From Niallia taxi (GTDB taxonomy: Bacteria; Bacillota; Bacilli; Bacillales; Cytobacillaceae), in NCBI RefSeq assembly GCF_004005475.1, contig NZ_RZTZ01000005.1:186001-250000 (forward strand): a stretch of 64,000 bases of DNA. The letters run 5' to 3'. Positions 1 to 8,764 of the stretch are shown here, one piece after another. Within the stretch, counting starts at the first letter, position 1. Each line of letters opens with the position of its first letter. The notes under the pieces are model-generated. The model saw only the letters and a program-made list of their open reading frames with translations. It ran no database searches and was not told the origin of the DNA. The translations under genes were made by a program, and so were the position numbers.

Positions 1-4
1 CGTA

Positions 5-481
5 ATGGCAAAAGGCAAAACGAATGCAATGCGCATTCTCGACGGTCTCCACATCTCCTATACCACCCATTCTTACGAAAATAAGGATGGAAAAATTGAC
101 GGCATTTCGGTAGCAGAAAAAATAGGTGTCGATAAAAGACAGGTATTTAAAACGCTTGTTGTACAAGATGGGGAAAAGGAGCCGTATGTATTCATCATCC
201 CAGTCCAAGCTGAGCTTGATTTAAAAAAGGCAGCAAAGGCAGTGCAAGCAAAAAAAGTCGAGATGGCACCTGTAAAGGATATTCAAAAGCTAACAGGCTA
301 TATAAGAGGTGGATGCTCACCGATTGGCATGAAGAAAAAATATCAAACAATTCTTGATGACAGTGCAGAGGGGCTGCCATCTATTGTCGTGAGTGGTGGC
401 AAAATAGGCTTACAGATGGAGCTGGAAGTGAGTAATCTTATTCAAGCAACAGACGCAGCAGTAGTGAATGTTCTTTCATAA
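5..481 (+). CDS. ybaK: YbaK/EbsC family Cys-tRNA(Pro) deacylase
   Basis: A 158-residue protein of the YbaK/EbsC family, which hydrolyses mischarged Cys-tRNA(Pro) in the cytoplasm and so protects translation fidelity. Family marks seen are the KTNAMRILD start, the VFKTLVV segment near residues 47-53, the GGCSPIGMKKK stretch around residues 101-111, and a C-terminal SGGKIGLQMEL element. Length is normal for the family. The ATG lies only four bases into the window, so its ribosome binding site is not visible, but the N-terminus aligns with the usual family start, so I take it as complete. No operon partner can be judged upstream; the next gene is about 70 bases downstream with its own strong ribosome binding site. 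Confidence 0.88.
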   Translation: MAKGKTNAMRILDGLHISYTTHSYENKDGKIDGISVAEKIGVDKRQVFKTLVVQDGEKEPYVFIIPVQAELDLKKAAKAVQAKKVEMAPVKDIQKLTGYIRGGCSPIGMKKKYQTILDDSAEGLPSIVVSGGKIGLQMELEVSNLIQATDAAVVNVLS

Positions 482-550
482 AAAAAGCACAACTTTTCCT
501 TCTGGGCATAGCATATGTAAAGATAAATGCCCAGAAGGAGTGCAAAAACA

Positions 551-1450
551 ATGTATCCAGAATATCCGTATTATGATCATAAGCAAGAAGTAAAGAATAC
601 ACCAATTGCTTTTCCACCACAGCATCAGAACAGAATGCCAGGCTTTGAGTATGAAATGAATCCACGGCCGATTTCCGAAAACCCTAACTATAAAGGCAGT
701 GGCAAGCTAAAGGGAAAAGTAGCGATTATTACTGGCGGGGACAGCGGTATTGGCAGGGCAGCGGCATATGCCTTCGTTAAGGAAGGTGCAAAGGTCGTTA
801 TCGTTTACTTAAATGAACATAGAGATGCCCAAGAAACAGAGCAGAGAATCAATCAGCTTGGTGGAGAGAGCCTGTTCATTGCAGCAGATCTTAGAGTCGA
901 GGAAAACGCTGCAGTTGTCGCACAGCAGGCAATCCAACGCTTTGGGAAAATTGATATATTAGTCAATAATCACGCGGTCCAATTTGTTCAAAAAAGCATT
1001 CTTGATATTACAAAGGAACAATTAACTAATACCTTTGAAACAAATATATTCTCCTTCTTTTACTTAATAAAAGCAGTTCTGCCTCATTTAAAGGCGGGAA
1101 GCTCGATCATTAATACTACCTCTGTTACCGCATATGAGGGAAATAAGGATTTAATCGATTACTCGGCAACAAAGGGAGCTATTCTTACATTGACGAGATC
1201 ATTGTCGATGTCATTGGCAAAAAAGAAAATCAGAGTGAATGCCATTGCGCCAGGACCGATTTGGACACCATTAATTCCAGCAAGCTTTTCTGAAAAGAAT
1301 GTTATGACATTCGGGATAGATACGCCATGGAAAAGGGCAGGCCAGCCTTTTGAGCTCGCACCTGCTTATGTTTATTTAGCTTCAGATGACTCTGGCTATA
1401 CGACAGGGGAAGTAATTCATATAAATGGCGGTCAGATGGTAACGACATAA
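551..1450 (+). CDS. SDR family oxidoreductase (YhxC/YhdF-like)
   Basis: A 299-residue short-chain dehydrogenase/reductase. The Rossmann glycine motif GGDSGIGRAAA follows KVAIITG, the NNHAVQ motif replaces the usual NNAG, and the active-site Tyr/Lys pair is in DYSATKGA. The roughly 45-residue proline- and tyrosine-rich N-terminal extension (MYPEYPYYDH) is typical of the Bacillus YhdF/YhxC/YhxD subgroup, often general-stress proteins; the substrate is unknown. An in-frame ATG at 527 lies upstream of the ribosome binding site AGAAGGAG (about 532-538), so I start at 551, eight residues later. It converges with cydC and shares a terminator with it. NAD(P) use is inferred from family. Confidence 0.9.
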   Translation: MYPEYPYYDHKQEVKNTPIAFPPQHQNRMPGFEYEMNPRPISENPNYKGSGKLKGKVAIITGGDSGIGRAAAYAFVKEGAKVVIVYLNEHRDAQETEQRINQLGGESLFIAADLRVEENAAVVAQQAIQRFGKIDILVNNHAVQFVQKSILDITKEQLTNTFETNIFSFFYLIKAVLPHLKAGSSIINTTSVTAYEGNKDLIDYSATKGAILTLTRSLSMSLAKKKIRVNAIAPGPIWTPLIPASFSEKNVMTFGIDTPWKRAGQPFELAPAYVYLASDDSGYTTGEVIHINGGQMVTT

Positions 1451-1461
1451 AAAATGGCAGC

Positions 1462-1497
1462 AAAAAAGATGAGGAAGTTTATGCCTCATCTTTTTTT
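1462..1497. terminator. Bidirectional terminator, overlapping the cydC 3' end
   Basis: Inverted repeat AAAGATGAGG / CCTCATCTTT with a 9-base loop and T-runs on both strands. The stop codon of cydC (1479-1481, minus strand) falls in the loop and the last cydC codons form one stem arm, so the hairpin serves both the SDR gene (plus) and cydC (minus). Confidence 0.85.
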
Positions 1498-3221
1498 AAT
1501 AAGAACTCTGGATGATCCAGTTCATAAAATTGTCTATAACGTTCGTTTCCAAGAAGCTCTTGATGTGTGCCTCTCATCACAATTTTGCCTGCTTCCATAA
1601 ATAAGATTTCATCCATCTGTTCCACCCCAACTAAATGGTGGGTAATCCAGATGATTGACTTTCCTGCTAGGGAGGCAAAAATGGTCTGAAGCAGTTCCTT
1701 TTCTGTACGAGGGTCCAAGCTTGCATTCGGTTCGTCTAATATGACAACCGGCGTGTCCTTTAAGAGAATTCTAGCTAAAGCGACACGCTGTCTTTCACCA
1801 CCAGAAAAGCGCTGGCCTGTTTCCTGCATAAAGGTATCAAGCCCTTCTGGCAGTTTGTTCACTAAGTCCTGCAGCTGTGCTAGTTTAATTGCCTTAGTCA
1901 ACTCATTTTCTCCCGCGTCATCTGAGCCTAGCAGCAAATTATTTCTTAGTGTTGTATCAAATAGATGGGGACTTTGGTTTAAAACAGAAATGATGGCTGA
2001 AGTGTCCTCCTGATGAAGTCCCGCGTCCTTCCCGTTATAGGTTACCTTTCCATCCTTTGTGGTGATAACCCCCTGAATAAGCTTTAGCAATGTTGATTTT
2101 CCTGCACCGCTCCTGCCAATCACGGCAATTTTTTTTCCTTGGGGAATATCAATATTTACTTTTTGGACAGAGGGGGTATTCCCTTTCTCATAGGTATAAG
2201 AGACATTTTCCAGTTTAATATGGACAGAATTTTCCTTAGGCGCCATTTTGTGCTGGGCAGCCTTATTTTCAGAGCCTTCCAGCCCTTTTAGTCTGTTTAA
2301 GGAATCTTGATATCCTGGGATTCTCTCAAACGCTTCAGAAACAACTAGAAAGGCGTCCAGTATTGGCAGTGCAACTAATACAATGGCAGCAATCATCGCA
2401 ACAGGAATATGTCCTTCTGCATATTGTCCTGCCGCCCAAAATAGCAAAGAGGTAATTACTATTGCTGAAACTGCCTGCTGGGCAAAATTACGCCATCTCG
2501 AAAAGCGGGTCAGTTTAAGGTTTACATCTGCTGCTAAAGCGTCGTCTCTTTCATAGGAGGATATAAAGCTGTTTGAGCGACCACTAATAACCCAGTCTGT
2601 TATGCCTAAAATACTGTCAGTCAGCTTTTGATAAAGGCCATTTCTGCGCTGTTTATATTCTGTCTGGCTTTTCCTCATTAACAGCAGAGAACAAACTGGA
2701 AATACAACGAGTAACAGCGCTAAATAAAATGCCATAAGCATGGCAAAGGGGATATCAAGAATACCGATAACACAAATTGTCATGATATATAAAACACATG
2801 CTGCTATTGTCGGAAAAATCGTTCTTAAATAAATATACTGAAGCTGTTCAATATCCTCTGCAAGAATGCCAAGCATATCACCCATTTTGAAGCGGCTCTT
2901 AATGAAAAGTGCCTGTGGCTCCAAAATTCCATATAACTTTATACGCATTTTCGATAATATTCTTAAAACAGCATCATGGCCCGCAAGTCTTTCTAAATAG
3001 CTGAACACAGCGCGGCTGATTCCAAAAGCTCTAACACCTACAATCGGAATGTACACCATTAGAATGTTTTCAATCGGCATGGCAGATCTGCTGATTAAAT
3101 AGCCTGAAGTAAAGGTGAGCATCGCTCCTGTGCCCAGTGCTAATATGCTTAACAAGAGAATGATAATAATTCGTCCAGCATTCTCTTTCATAAATGGCAA
3201 TATCCATTTGTCTTCTCTCAT
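1479..3221 (-). CDS. cydC: Thiol reductant ABC exporter subunit CydC
   Basis: 580-residue fused membrane-ATPase half-transporter. About six N-terminal membrane segments (residues ~15-300) are followed by an ABC domain with Walker A GRSGAGKST (near residue 370), signature FSGGERQRVALAR and Walker B VVILDEP. With CydD it forms the heterodimer that exports cysteine/glutathione-type thiols and is needed to assemble cytochrome bd. It lies 14 bases after cydD and is the last gene of cydABDC; AAAGGAG precedes the ATG. In B. subtilis naming this second ABC gene is called cydD; I use the family naming because its N-terminus (GAMLTFTSGYLIS) resembles enterobacterial CydC. Confidence 0.9.
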   Translation of the reverse strand: MREDKWILPFMKENAGRIIIILLLSILALGTGAMLTFTSGYLISRSAMPIENILMVYIPIVGVRAFGISRAVFSYLERLAGHDAVLRILSKMRIKLYGILEPQALFIKSRFKMGDMLGILAEDIEQLQYIYLRTIFPTIAACVLYIMTICVIGILDIPFAMLMAFYLALLLVVFPVCSLLLMRKSQTEYKQRRNGLYQKLTDSILGITDWVISGRSNSFISSYERDDALAADVNLKLTRFSRWRNFAQQAVSAIVITSLLFWAAGQYAEGHIPVAMIAAIVLVALPILDAFLVVSEAFERIPGYQDSLNRLKGLEGSENKAAQHKMAPKENSVHIKLENVSYTYEKGNTPSVQKVNIDIPQGKKIAVIGRSGAGKSTLLKLIQGVITTKDGKVTYNGKDAGLHQEDTSAIISVLNQSPHLFDTTLRNNLLLGSDDAGENELTKAIKLAQLQDLVNKLPEGLDTFMQETGQRFSGGERQRVALARILLKDTPVVILDEPNASLDPRTEKELLQTIFASLAGKSIIWITHHLVGVEQMDEILFMEAGKIVMRGTHQELLGNERYRQFYELDHPEFLLKKDEA

Positions 3222-3235
3222 GATTAGCAGCTCCT

Positions 3236-4936
3236 TTATTGAATCAGCAGCCTGTAATAGCAGCCCTTTGCCGCTACAAGCTCTTCGTGTGTGCCAGTTT
3301 CAACTATTTTTCCGTTATCTAGTACAAGAATTTTATCCATATTCTTCATCCAGTGAAGGCGATGTGTTGCAAGGAAAACAAGCCTATTTTCAAACAATGG
3401 CAGCATTGTCTCCTTTAACTCAAATTCTGTTTCAATATCTAAGTGAGACGTTGGTTCATCCAACAGCATCACTTTTCGGTCTGTCAGAAAGGCCCTTGCC
3501 AAGGCAATGCGCTGTTCCTGTCCGCCACTAAGTGTTCTGCCGCCATCACCAAGCATCTCGTCAAGGCCATTCGGAAGGGATTGATATAATGTCTCCAACC
3601 CTGTTGCTCTTAAAGCAGCTTTAATTTCATCATCATCTGCTCCAGGTTGATAAAAGGCAATATTCTCTCTGAGTGTCATGCTGAATATATAGGGGGATTG
3701 TGGTATATAGACAGTTTTCTGCCGCCACTCCTCCGTCATAAGACTTGGTATCTCCTTATTATTTAATAGAATTTCACCTTCTGTAATACTCGTAAAGCCG
3801 CTGAGTAAATCAATTAGGGTTGATTTCCCTGCGCCGCTTTCTCCGACAATACCGACCTTTTTGCAGCCAGCAATTTGGAAGGATAGACTCTCAAGTGTGA
3901 GATTTTCCGCACTGCTGTGACGATATCCTACTTGATTAAATGCAATATTCGAAATATCCTGCAAAGCTGATACAGTTGTATTTGACATGCTTTTGCTTTC
4001 CTCGTGAATTATTGCCAATATGGCTTCGCCTGCCTCTTTTCCATTTAAAGTGGCATGATAGTCTGCTCCAACCATCCTTACTGGAAGAAAATATTCAGGT
4101 GCCATAATTAAAATCATTAATGCCGGCAACAGCAGCAAGTCACCGCCAATAAGACGTACACCTAAATTAACTGCTACAGAAGCAACAGATAATGATGTGA
4201 AAAAGTCCAGTGAAAAGGAGGATAAAAAGGCGACACGAAGTGTTTTCATCGTGGCAGTCCGATATTGCTCACTCACTTTTTCAATATTGTCACTGTGTTT
4301 TTTGCTTTTTCCTAGAAATTTAAGTGTTTCCAATCCTCTCAATGAATCAAGGAAGTGATTGGAAAGAATTCGGTAAGTAGCAAGCTGCTTGTTCATTTGT
4401 CCCTTTGCTGCCAGTCCGACGAGAATGAGGAAACCAATTAGAATCGGCATTGTGATTGTCAGGATGATGCCTGCAATCCAATCCAACCAATATACATACA
4501 GCAATATCATCGGAGGAATGACGGAGGTTCCAACCATCCTTGGAAGGATAAGTTCAACATACCCTTTATATTGGGAAATTCCTTCTAACACAAGTGTCGA
4601 TATGTTTCCACTGCCTTGTTTCTTTGTATATTTCGGTCCAAGCTCAAACAGTTTTTTTGTTAGGCGTGATCTAAGTTCTCTACTTGTTTTTTCGGCAAAA
4701 CGGGCAGAGATGCTTTGCTGGAATAATTGAAGGAGGTGGCGTGCCAGAAATGCCAACAAGAACAATATGATTGTTTCATATTGTTCTTGAATTCCTTCTC
4801 CATTGAATAAAGAGGTGATGGCCTCTGCAAGCCATTTGGCTTGCAGAATGATGGCAGCACCTTGAAAGATTGTTGCGAACGTTAGCAATGCAAGAATCGG
4901 CTTGATTCCTTTTGACTTCATTAAGTTTTTGTCCAT
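3236..4936 (-). CDS. cydD: Thiol reductant ABC exporter subunit CydD
   Basis: 566-residue ABC half-transporter, partner of CydC. Six membrane segments are followed by an ATPase domain with Walker A GESGAGKST, signature LSGGQEQRIALAR and Walker B VMLLDEP. The N-terminus (GAAIILQAKWLAEAI) resembles CydD proteins. Its ATG shares one base with the cydB stop (TGATG), indicating translational coupling. Required in the family for insertion of haem into cytochrome bd and for periplasmic redox balance; in a Gram-positive cell the export is across the single cytoplasmic membrane. B. subtilis calls this position cydC. Confidence 0.9.
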   Translation of the reverse strand: MDKNLMKSKGIKPILALLTFATIFQGAAIILQAKWLAEAITSLFNGEGIQEQYETIILFLLAFLARHLLQLFQQSISARFAEKTSRELRSRLTKKLFELGPKYTKKQGSGNISTLVLEGISQYKGYVELILPRMVGTSVIPPMILLYVYWLDWIAGIILTITMPILIGFLILVGLAAKGQMNKQLATYRILSNHFLDSLRGLETLKFLGKSKKHSDNIEKVSEQYRTATMKTLRVAFLSSFSLDFFTSLSVASVAVNLGVRLIGGDLLLLPALMILIMAPEYFLPVRMVGADYHATLNGKEAGEAILAIIHEESKSMSNTTVSALQDISNIAFNQVGYRHSSAENLTLESLSFQIAGCKKVGIVGESGAGKSTLIDLLSGFTSITEGEILLNNKEIPSLMTEEWRQKTVYIPQSPYIFSMTLRENIAFYQPGADDDEIKAALRATGLETLYQSLPNGLDEMLGDGGRTLSGGQEQRIALARAFLTDRKVMLLDEPTSHLDIETEFELKETMLPLFENRLVFLATHRLHWMKNMDKILVLDNGKIVETGTHEELVAAKGCYYRLLIQ

Positions 4937-5952
4937 CAGTACTCCAGATGGGACTTTTCTGTTACACGTTTACGGAATACAATATAGCTCCAAATTTGAT
5001 ACCCTAGCACAAAAGGCAGCAGGGTAAGTGCGACAATTGTCATCACCGTTAAGGAGTAATGCCCGGAGGCTGCATTGGAGACCGTTAAGCTGAATGAGCT
5101 GTTGATTGAGCTGATCATCAGTCTTGGGAATAAGCCGATAAAAATAGATATAAAGGAGAGGGCAATGACAGCACCTGTCATACCAAATGCCCAGCCATCC
5201 TTTTTCCTAGATATGAAATATCCACTAAGAACAAAGGCAATTACACCGATTCCGAACAAAAAGGAAAGGATGGTGCCTTGTCTTTCAAAGATATCTGTTT
5301 TGATATATGTCATTACAGTAAATGCTGTTAATAAAATTCCTAATGGCGGCAGCAGCTTTTGACCAAGATTGCGTGCGCGGTCTTGCAAATCACCGACAGT
5401 CCGAATTGTTGTAAACATAAGCCCATGAACTAGACAAAGCATAAGTACAGTAATGCCGCCTGTTAATGTGTAGACATTAACGATATCGAAAAAGCCGGCA
5501 TTAAGCTCCATGTTTTTATCAATCGGCAATCCTTGTATGAAGCAAGCAAACACAACCCCAAACAAAAGGGGAGGAAGGAGACTGCCTAAAAATATACAGA
5601 TGTCCCAACTCTTTTTCCAGATAGGGTGATTGCCCTTTGCCCGGAACTCAAAGCCTGTTGCACGAATAATTAAAGCAAGCAGTACGACGACAAGCGGTGT
5701 ATAAAATCCGCTGAACAGTGTTGCATACCAATGAGGGAAGGCAGCGAATAGTGCTCCACCTGCTGTTATCAGCCAAACCTCATTTGCGTCCCAAAATGGA
5801 CCGATTGTATTAATAAGAATTCGTCTTTCCATATCATTTCTAGCAATTAACTGTGTGGACATGCCAACACCGAAATCAAAGCCTTCCAGAAAGAAGAATC
5901 CAATGAATAAGACAGCAACTAATATAAACCAAAGTACACCTAGATCAAACAT
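4936..5952 (-). CDS. cydB: Cytochrome d ubiquinol oxidase subunit II
   Basis: 338-residue integral membrane protein with about eight or nine membrane helices, opening with the conserved FDLGVLWFILVAVLFIGFFFLEGFDFGVGM region. It is subunit II of cytochrome bd quinol oxidase, the high-affinity terminal oxidase, pairing with CydA. The reading frame opens six codons earlier at 5970, but AAAGGAGGG sits directly before the ATG at 5952, so I use that start. It overlaps cydA's last few bases (cydA stops at 5945), so cydA, cydB and cydD are all translationally linked. Confidence 0.93.
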   Translation of the reverse strand: MFDLGVLWFILVAVLFIGFFFLEGFDFGVGMSTQLIARNDMERRILINTIGPFWDANEVWLITAGGALFAAFPHWYATLFSGFYTPLVVVLLALIIRATGFEFRAKGNHPIWKKSWDICIFLGSLLPPLLFGVVFACFIQGLPIDKNMELNAGFFDIVNVYTLTGGITVLMLCLVHGLMFTTIRTVGDLQDRARNLGQKLLPPLGILLTAFTVMTYIKTDIFERQGTILSFLFGIGVIAFVLSGYFISRKKDGWAFGMTGAVIALSFISIFIGLFPRLMISSINSSFSLTVSNAASGHYSLTVMTIVALTLLPFVLGYQIWSYIVFRKRVTEKSHLEY

Positions 5953-7348
5953 GGAAACCCTCCTTTGCAAATGGGTCGTTGTTGATTTTTTGTTCTTCTG
6001 CGTCCATTTTGTACGGACCCTTTTTGATTACCTTCACATAAAGGAAGATCATGATTACAGCCAGAATCGCATAGACGGTGCAGAACGTTATGATGGAAAA
6101 TAAGACTTGACCGGCACTGACGCTTGGGCTAATACTGTCTGCTGTTTGCATAAGACCAAAAACTGTCCAAGGCTGCCTGCCGATTTCTGTCATAATCCAT
6201 CCTGAAGTATTGGCTATAAATGGCAAGGATATACCTGCCACCATAAAACGGTAGAACCACTTATTTGGTTTAGTAACGAGTTTCCTTTTCCAAGCTAAGA
6301 AAACACCGTAAATGCCAAGCACAAACATGGCAACACCAGCAACAACCATGATGCGGAAGCTCCAAAACGTTGTTTTAACAGGAGGAATATAATTACCTTC
6401 GCCGTATTTTTGCTCGTATTCTGCCTGAAGCTCATTCATACCTTTTACACTGCCATCCAACGTATTATAGGAAAGAATGCTGAGCAGATAAGGTATTTTA
6501 ATTTCACCAGAATTTTCTTTTTTATCGACATTAATAAACGCTGAAACAGTCCAGGAAGCTGGATCATCGCTATGCTCCCAAAGTCCTTCACTTGCCGCCA
6601 TTTTCATTGGCTGTGTTTCTACAAGATATTGAGCTTGTGCATGACCTGCCACCATTGTTAAAAATGTTGAAATTAACGCAACTGTAATACCAATTTGGAA
6701 TGATTTTTTAAAGAAAGAAACATCTTGTTTTTTCAATAGTTTAATTGCACTTATCCCTGTAACAAGGAAAGCTCCTGTTGCCAAAGCTCCGAGAACTGTA
6801 TGGGGAATTTCAACAAGTGCCTGCCCATTTGTCAGCAGCGCCAAAAAGTCATTCATTTCCGCTCTGCCGTTGTTGATTTCATAACCGACAGGATGCTGCA
6901 TAAAGCTGTTTGCAACAAGAATAAAGAAGGCAGACATGATTGTACCGAAAGATGTCAGCCAAATACAGGCAAGGTGGACCTTTTTTGATAACCGATCCCA
7001 GCCGAAAATCCAGAGTCCAATAAAGGTGGATTCTAGAAAGAAGGCAAGCAATGCTTCAATCGCAAGAGGAGCACCGAAAACATCTCCTACAAAACGAGAG
7101 TAGTTTGACCAGTTCATGCCAAACTGGAATTCCTGAAGGATTCCTGTCACGATTCCGATGACAAAGTTAATAAGAAATAATTTCCCCCAAAATTTTGCCA
7201 TTCTTTTATATTCTTCATTGCCGCTTCTAACGTACATTGTTTCCATAATAGCGATCATGAAAACTAAGCCGATAGAAATTGGTACGAAGAAGAAATGAAA
7301 GATGGTGGTGGAAGCGAATTGTAAACGTGATAAAAACACCATATCCAT
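5945..7348 (-). CDS. cydA: Cytochrome ubiquinol oxidase subunit I
   Basis: 467-residue subunit I of cytochrome bd, carrying the b558, b595 and d haems. The N-terminus has the conserved SRLQFASTTIFHFFFVP segment, whose histidine is the haem ligand nearest the N-terminus; a GRQPWTVFG motif lies in the last third, and there are about nine membrane helices. A short Q-loop (the type usual in Firmicutes) fits the length. The open frame extends 52 codons upstream to 7504, but CAAGGAGG precedes the ATG at 7348. First gene of cydA-cydB-cydD-cydC; the 490-base upstream region holds candidate redox-regulator sites described separately. Confidence 0.95.
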   Translation of the reverse strand: MDMVFLSRLQFASTTIFHFFFVPISIGLVFMIAIMETMYVRSGNEEYKRMAKFWGKLFLINFVIGIVTGILQEFQFGMNWSNYSRFVGDVFGAPLAIEALLAFFLESTFIGLWIFGWDRLSKKVHLACIWLTSFGTIMSAFFILVANSFMQHPVGYEINNGRAEMNDFLALLTNGQALVEIPHTVLGALATGAFLVTGISAIKLLKKQDVSFFKKSFQIGITVALISTFLTMVAGHAQAQYLVETQPMKMAASEGLWEHSDDPASWTVSAFINVDKKENSGEIKIPYLLSILSYNTLDGSVKGMNELQAEYEQKYGEGNYIPPVKTTFWSFRIMVVAGVAMFVLGIYGVFLAWKRKLVTKPNKWFYRFMVAGISLPFIANTSGWIMTEIGRQPWTVFGLMQTADSISPSVSAGQVLFSIITFCTVYAILAVIMIFLYVKVIKKGPYKMDAEEQKINNDPFAKEGFHV

Positions 7349-7837
7349 GTGTTTTCCTCCTTGTTCTAAAATGTTTTTGTGAAGATGTGAACATGATAAG
7401 TAAAATTGCGACAAATATCGTTGACTAAGCACATAAAAAATAAATAAGCGTGTTGGATCAGAATACAAATTGATGTGGCCATCTGTTGAAGCCAGTCTTC
7501 TCAACTAGGAAGAAAAGCTGGTATAAAGATGTTTATGCGTTTATCGTCTCCCTTTTCGAAATGATAGCTATATCATAATGAAAAAGGATTATTTTGCGTT
7601 ATAAATCACAGAGTGTTTGAAAAGTGTTCACAATTTCAGTTCACAATTATGACAAATATAGCCTTCTGTGTTGGAGCATGTTAGGACAAAGCGGAGAGTT
7701 ATTAAAATAGGTGAATCCATGTTATCATAGAGATATTGGCTGAAAATGCTGTTAAAGGCTTTTTTTTAAGACAGGTTGGAAGCGCTATATAGGAATAGCG
7801 TTTCCTGCCACAAATAAATAAAAAGGGTGTTTTTTAA
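7349..7837. promoter_or_regulatory. Divergent cydA / HAD intergenic region
   Basis: A 489-base gene-free region between two divergent genes. On the minus strand, a TATGAT -10-like hexamer (plus-strand ATCATA at about 7572-7577) lies downstream of two direct copies of ATTGTGAAC (plus strand GTTCACAAT at 7626-7634 and 7639-7647). On the plus strand, an extended -10 (TG at 7720-7721, TATCAT at 7723-7728) serves the HAD gene, whose leader carries an 11-bp hairpin at 7778-7805. Another pair of TGTGAA repeats lies at about 7376-7390, in the cydA leader. Confidence 0.45.
7626..7648 (-). promoter_or_regulatory. Candidate ResD or Rex sites upstream of cydA
   Basis: Two direct repeats GTTCACAATT start 13 bases apart; on the minus strand they read AATTGTGAAC. 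This is close to the TTTGTGAAT consensus known for ResD and to a half site of the Rex operator TTGTGAAnnnnTTCACAA. Position, upstream of the putative cydA promoter, suits an activator better than a repressor. Assignment is inference from motif resemblance. Confidence 0.35.
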
Positions 7838-8698
7838 ATGGTAAAATGTATTGCTATTGATATGGATGGTACGCTGCTGACTTCTGCTCAGGAAATTACG
7901 GCAGAAAACCGCGAGGCGATAAAACTGGCTCAAGAGAGCGGGGTTGAAGTAGTGATTGCAACAGGCCGTGCATATGAAGAGGCAGGGGACTTGTTGAAGG
8001 ATGCTGGCATCATTACACCGATGATTTGTGCAAATGGGGCAGAAATCCGCACCAGCGCTCATGAAGTAATCCAAACAAATCCATTAAGCAAGGACCTTGC
8101 AAAGGAAGTTGCTGAAATTTTGCATAGTCATCAAGTTTATTATGAAGTGTATACGAATAAAGGAACATATACATTAGATAAAACAATGGCCAGATCATTG
8201 ATTATGGATATTTTTACTGTTAATGGTCATGTAAAGAATATGGATATGGATGAAATTAAGAAGGCTGCTGAGGAGCGTTTGCAGGAGGTTAACCAGCTTG
8301 ACAGCTATGCTGTTTTGTTTGAGGATGATTCCCAAATTATTTATAAGCTGCTGGCATTCCACTTCGAACCAGTCACATTAAATGAGGTAAGAGAGAAGCT
8401 GAAGGGCAATTCGAAGCTTGCAGTCAGTGCATCAGGCAAGGAAAATATTGAAATAACAGCTGTTGAAGCCCAAAAGGGTATCGCGTTAGAGGAGTTTGTT
8501 GACGCAAGAGGCATCTCCTTACAAGACACGATGGCAATTGGCGACAATTATAATGACCTTTCTATGATGCTAAAGGTAGGAAGAGCAGTCGCAATGGGAA
8601 ATGCCGATGAAGAAATCCAAAGACAGTGTCACTTTGTCACAGCAACGAATGAGGAAAGTGGCGTTGGCAAGGCAATTAAGCTTGCACTTGGGGTATAA
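7838..8698 (+). CDS. Cof-type HAD-IIB family hydrolase
   Basis: 286-residue HAD phosphatase of the Cof/IIB type. Motif I is DMDGTLL (residues 8-14, nucleophile first Asp), motif II is the Thr in VIATGR, and motifs III/IV are the Lys around EAQKGIALE and GDNYNDLSMM. A long cap domain (about residues 85-200) marks type IIB. Such enzymes hydrolyse sugar phosphates or flavin/pyridoxal phosphates in the cytoplasm; the substrate cannot be read from sequence. It is monocistronic, with an extended -10 promoter at about 7720-7728 and a terminator at 8720-8756. The start has GGGTGTTTTTTAA upstream, a modest ribosome binding site. Confidence 0.88.
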   Translation: MVKCIAIDMDGTLLTSAQEITAENREAIKLAQESGVEVVIATGRAYEEAGDLLKDAGIITPMICANGAEIRTSAHEVIQTNPLSKDLAKEVAEILHSHQVYYEVYTNKGTYTLDKTMARSLIMDIFTVNGHVKNMDMDEIKKAAEERLQEVNQLDSYAVLFEDDSQIIYKLLAFHFEPVTLNEVREKLKGNSKLAVSASGKENIEITAVEAQKGIALEEFVDARGISLQDTMAIGDNYNDLSMMLKVGRAVAMGNADEEIQRQCHFVTATNEESGVGKAIKLALGV

Positions 8699-8719
8699 GT
8701 TCACAAATACATATAAAGA

Positions 8720-8756
8720 AAAACCCTTTTTAGTCTGCAGGCAAAAAGGGTTTTTC
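8720..8756. terminator. Bidirectional terminator between HAD gene and tetR
   Basis: AAAAACCCTTTTT and AAAAAGGGTTTTT arms separated by about 11 bases; A- and T-runs on both sides allow use from either direction. Confidence 0.8.
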
Positions 8757-8764
8757 TATTGTTT

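Noticed and set aside
7778-7805. TGGAAGCGCTATAT as a CcpA cre site before the HAD gene
   Set aside because: Only part of the cre consensus fits and the sequence is better explained as one arm of an 11-bp hairpin in the leader.
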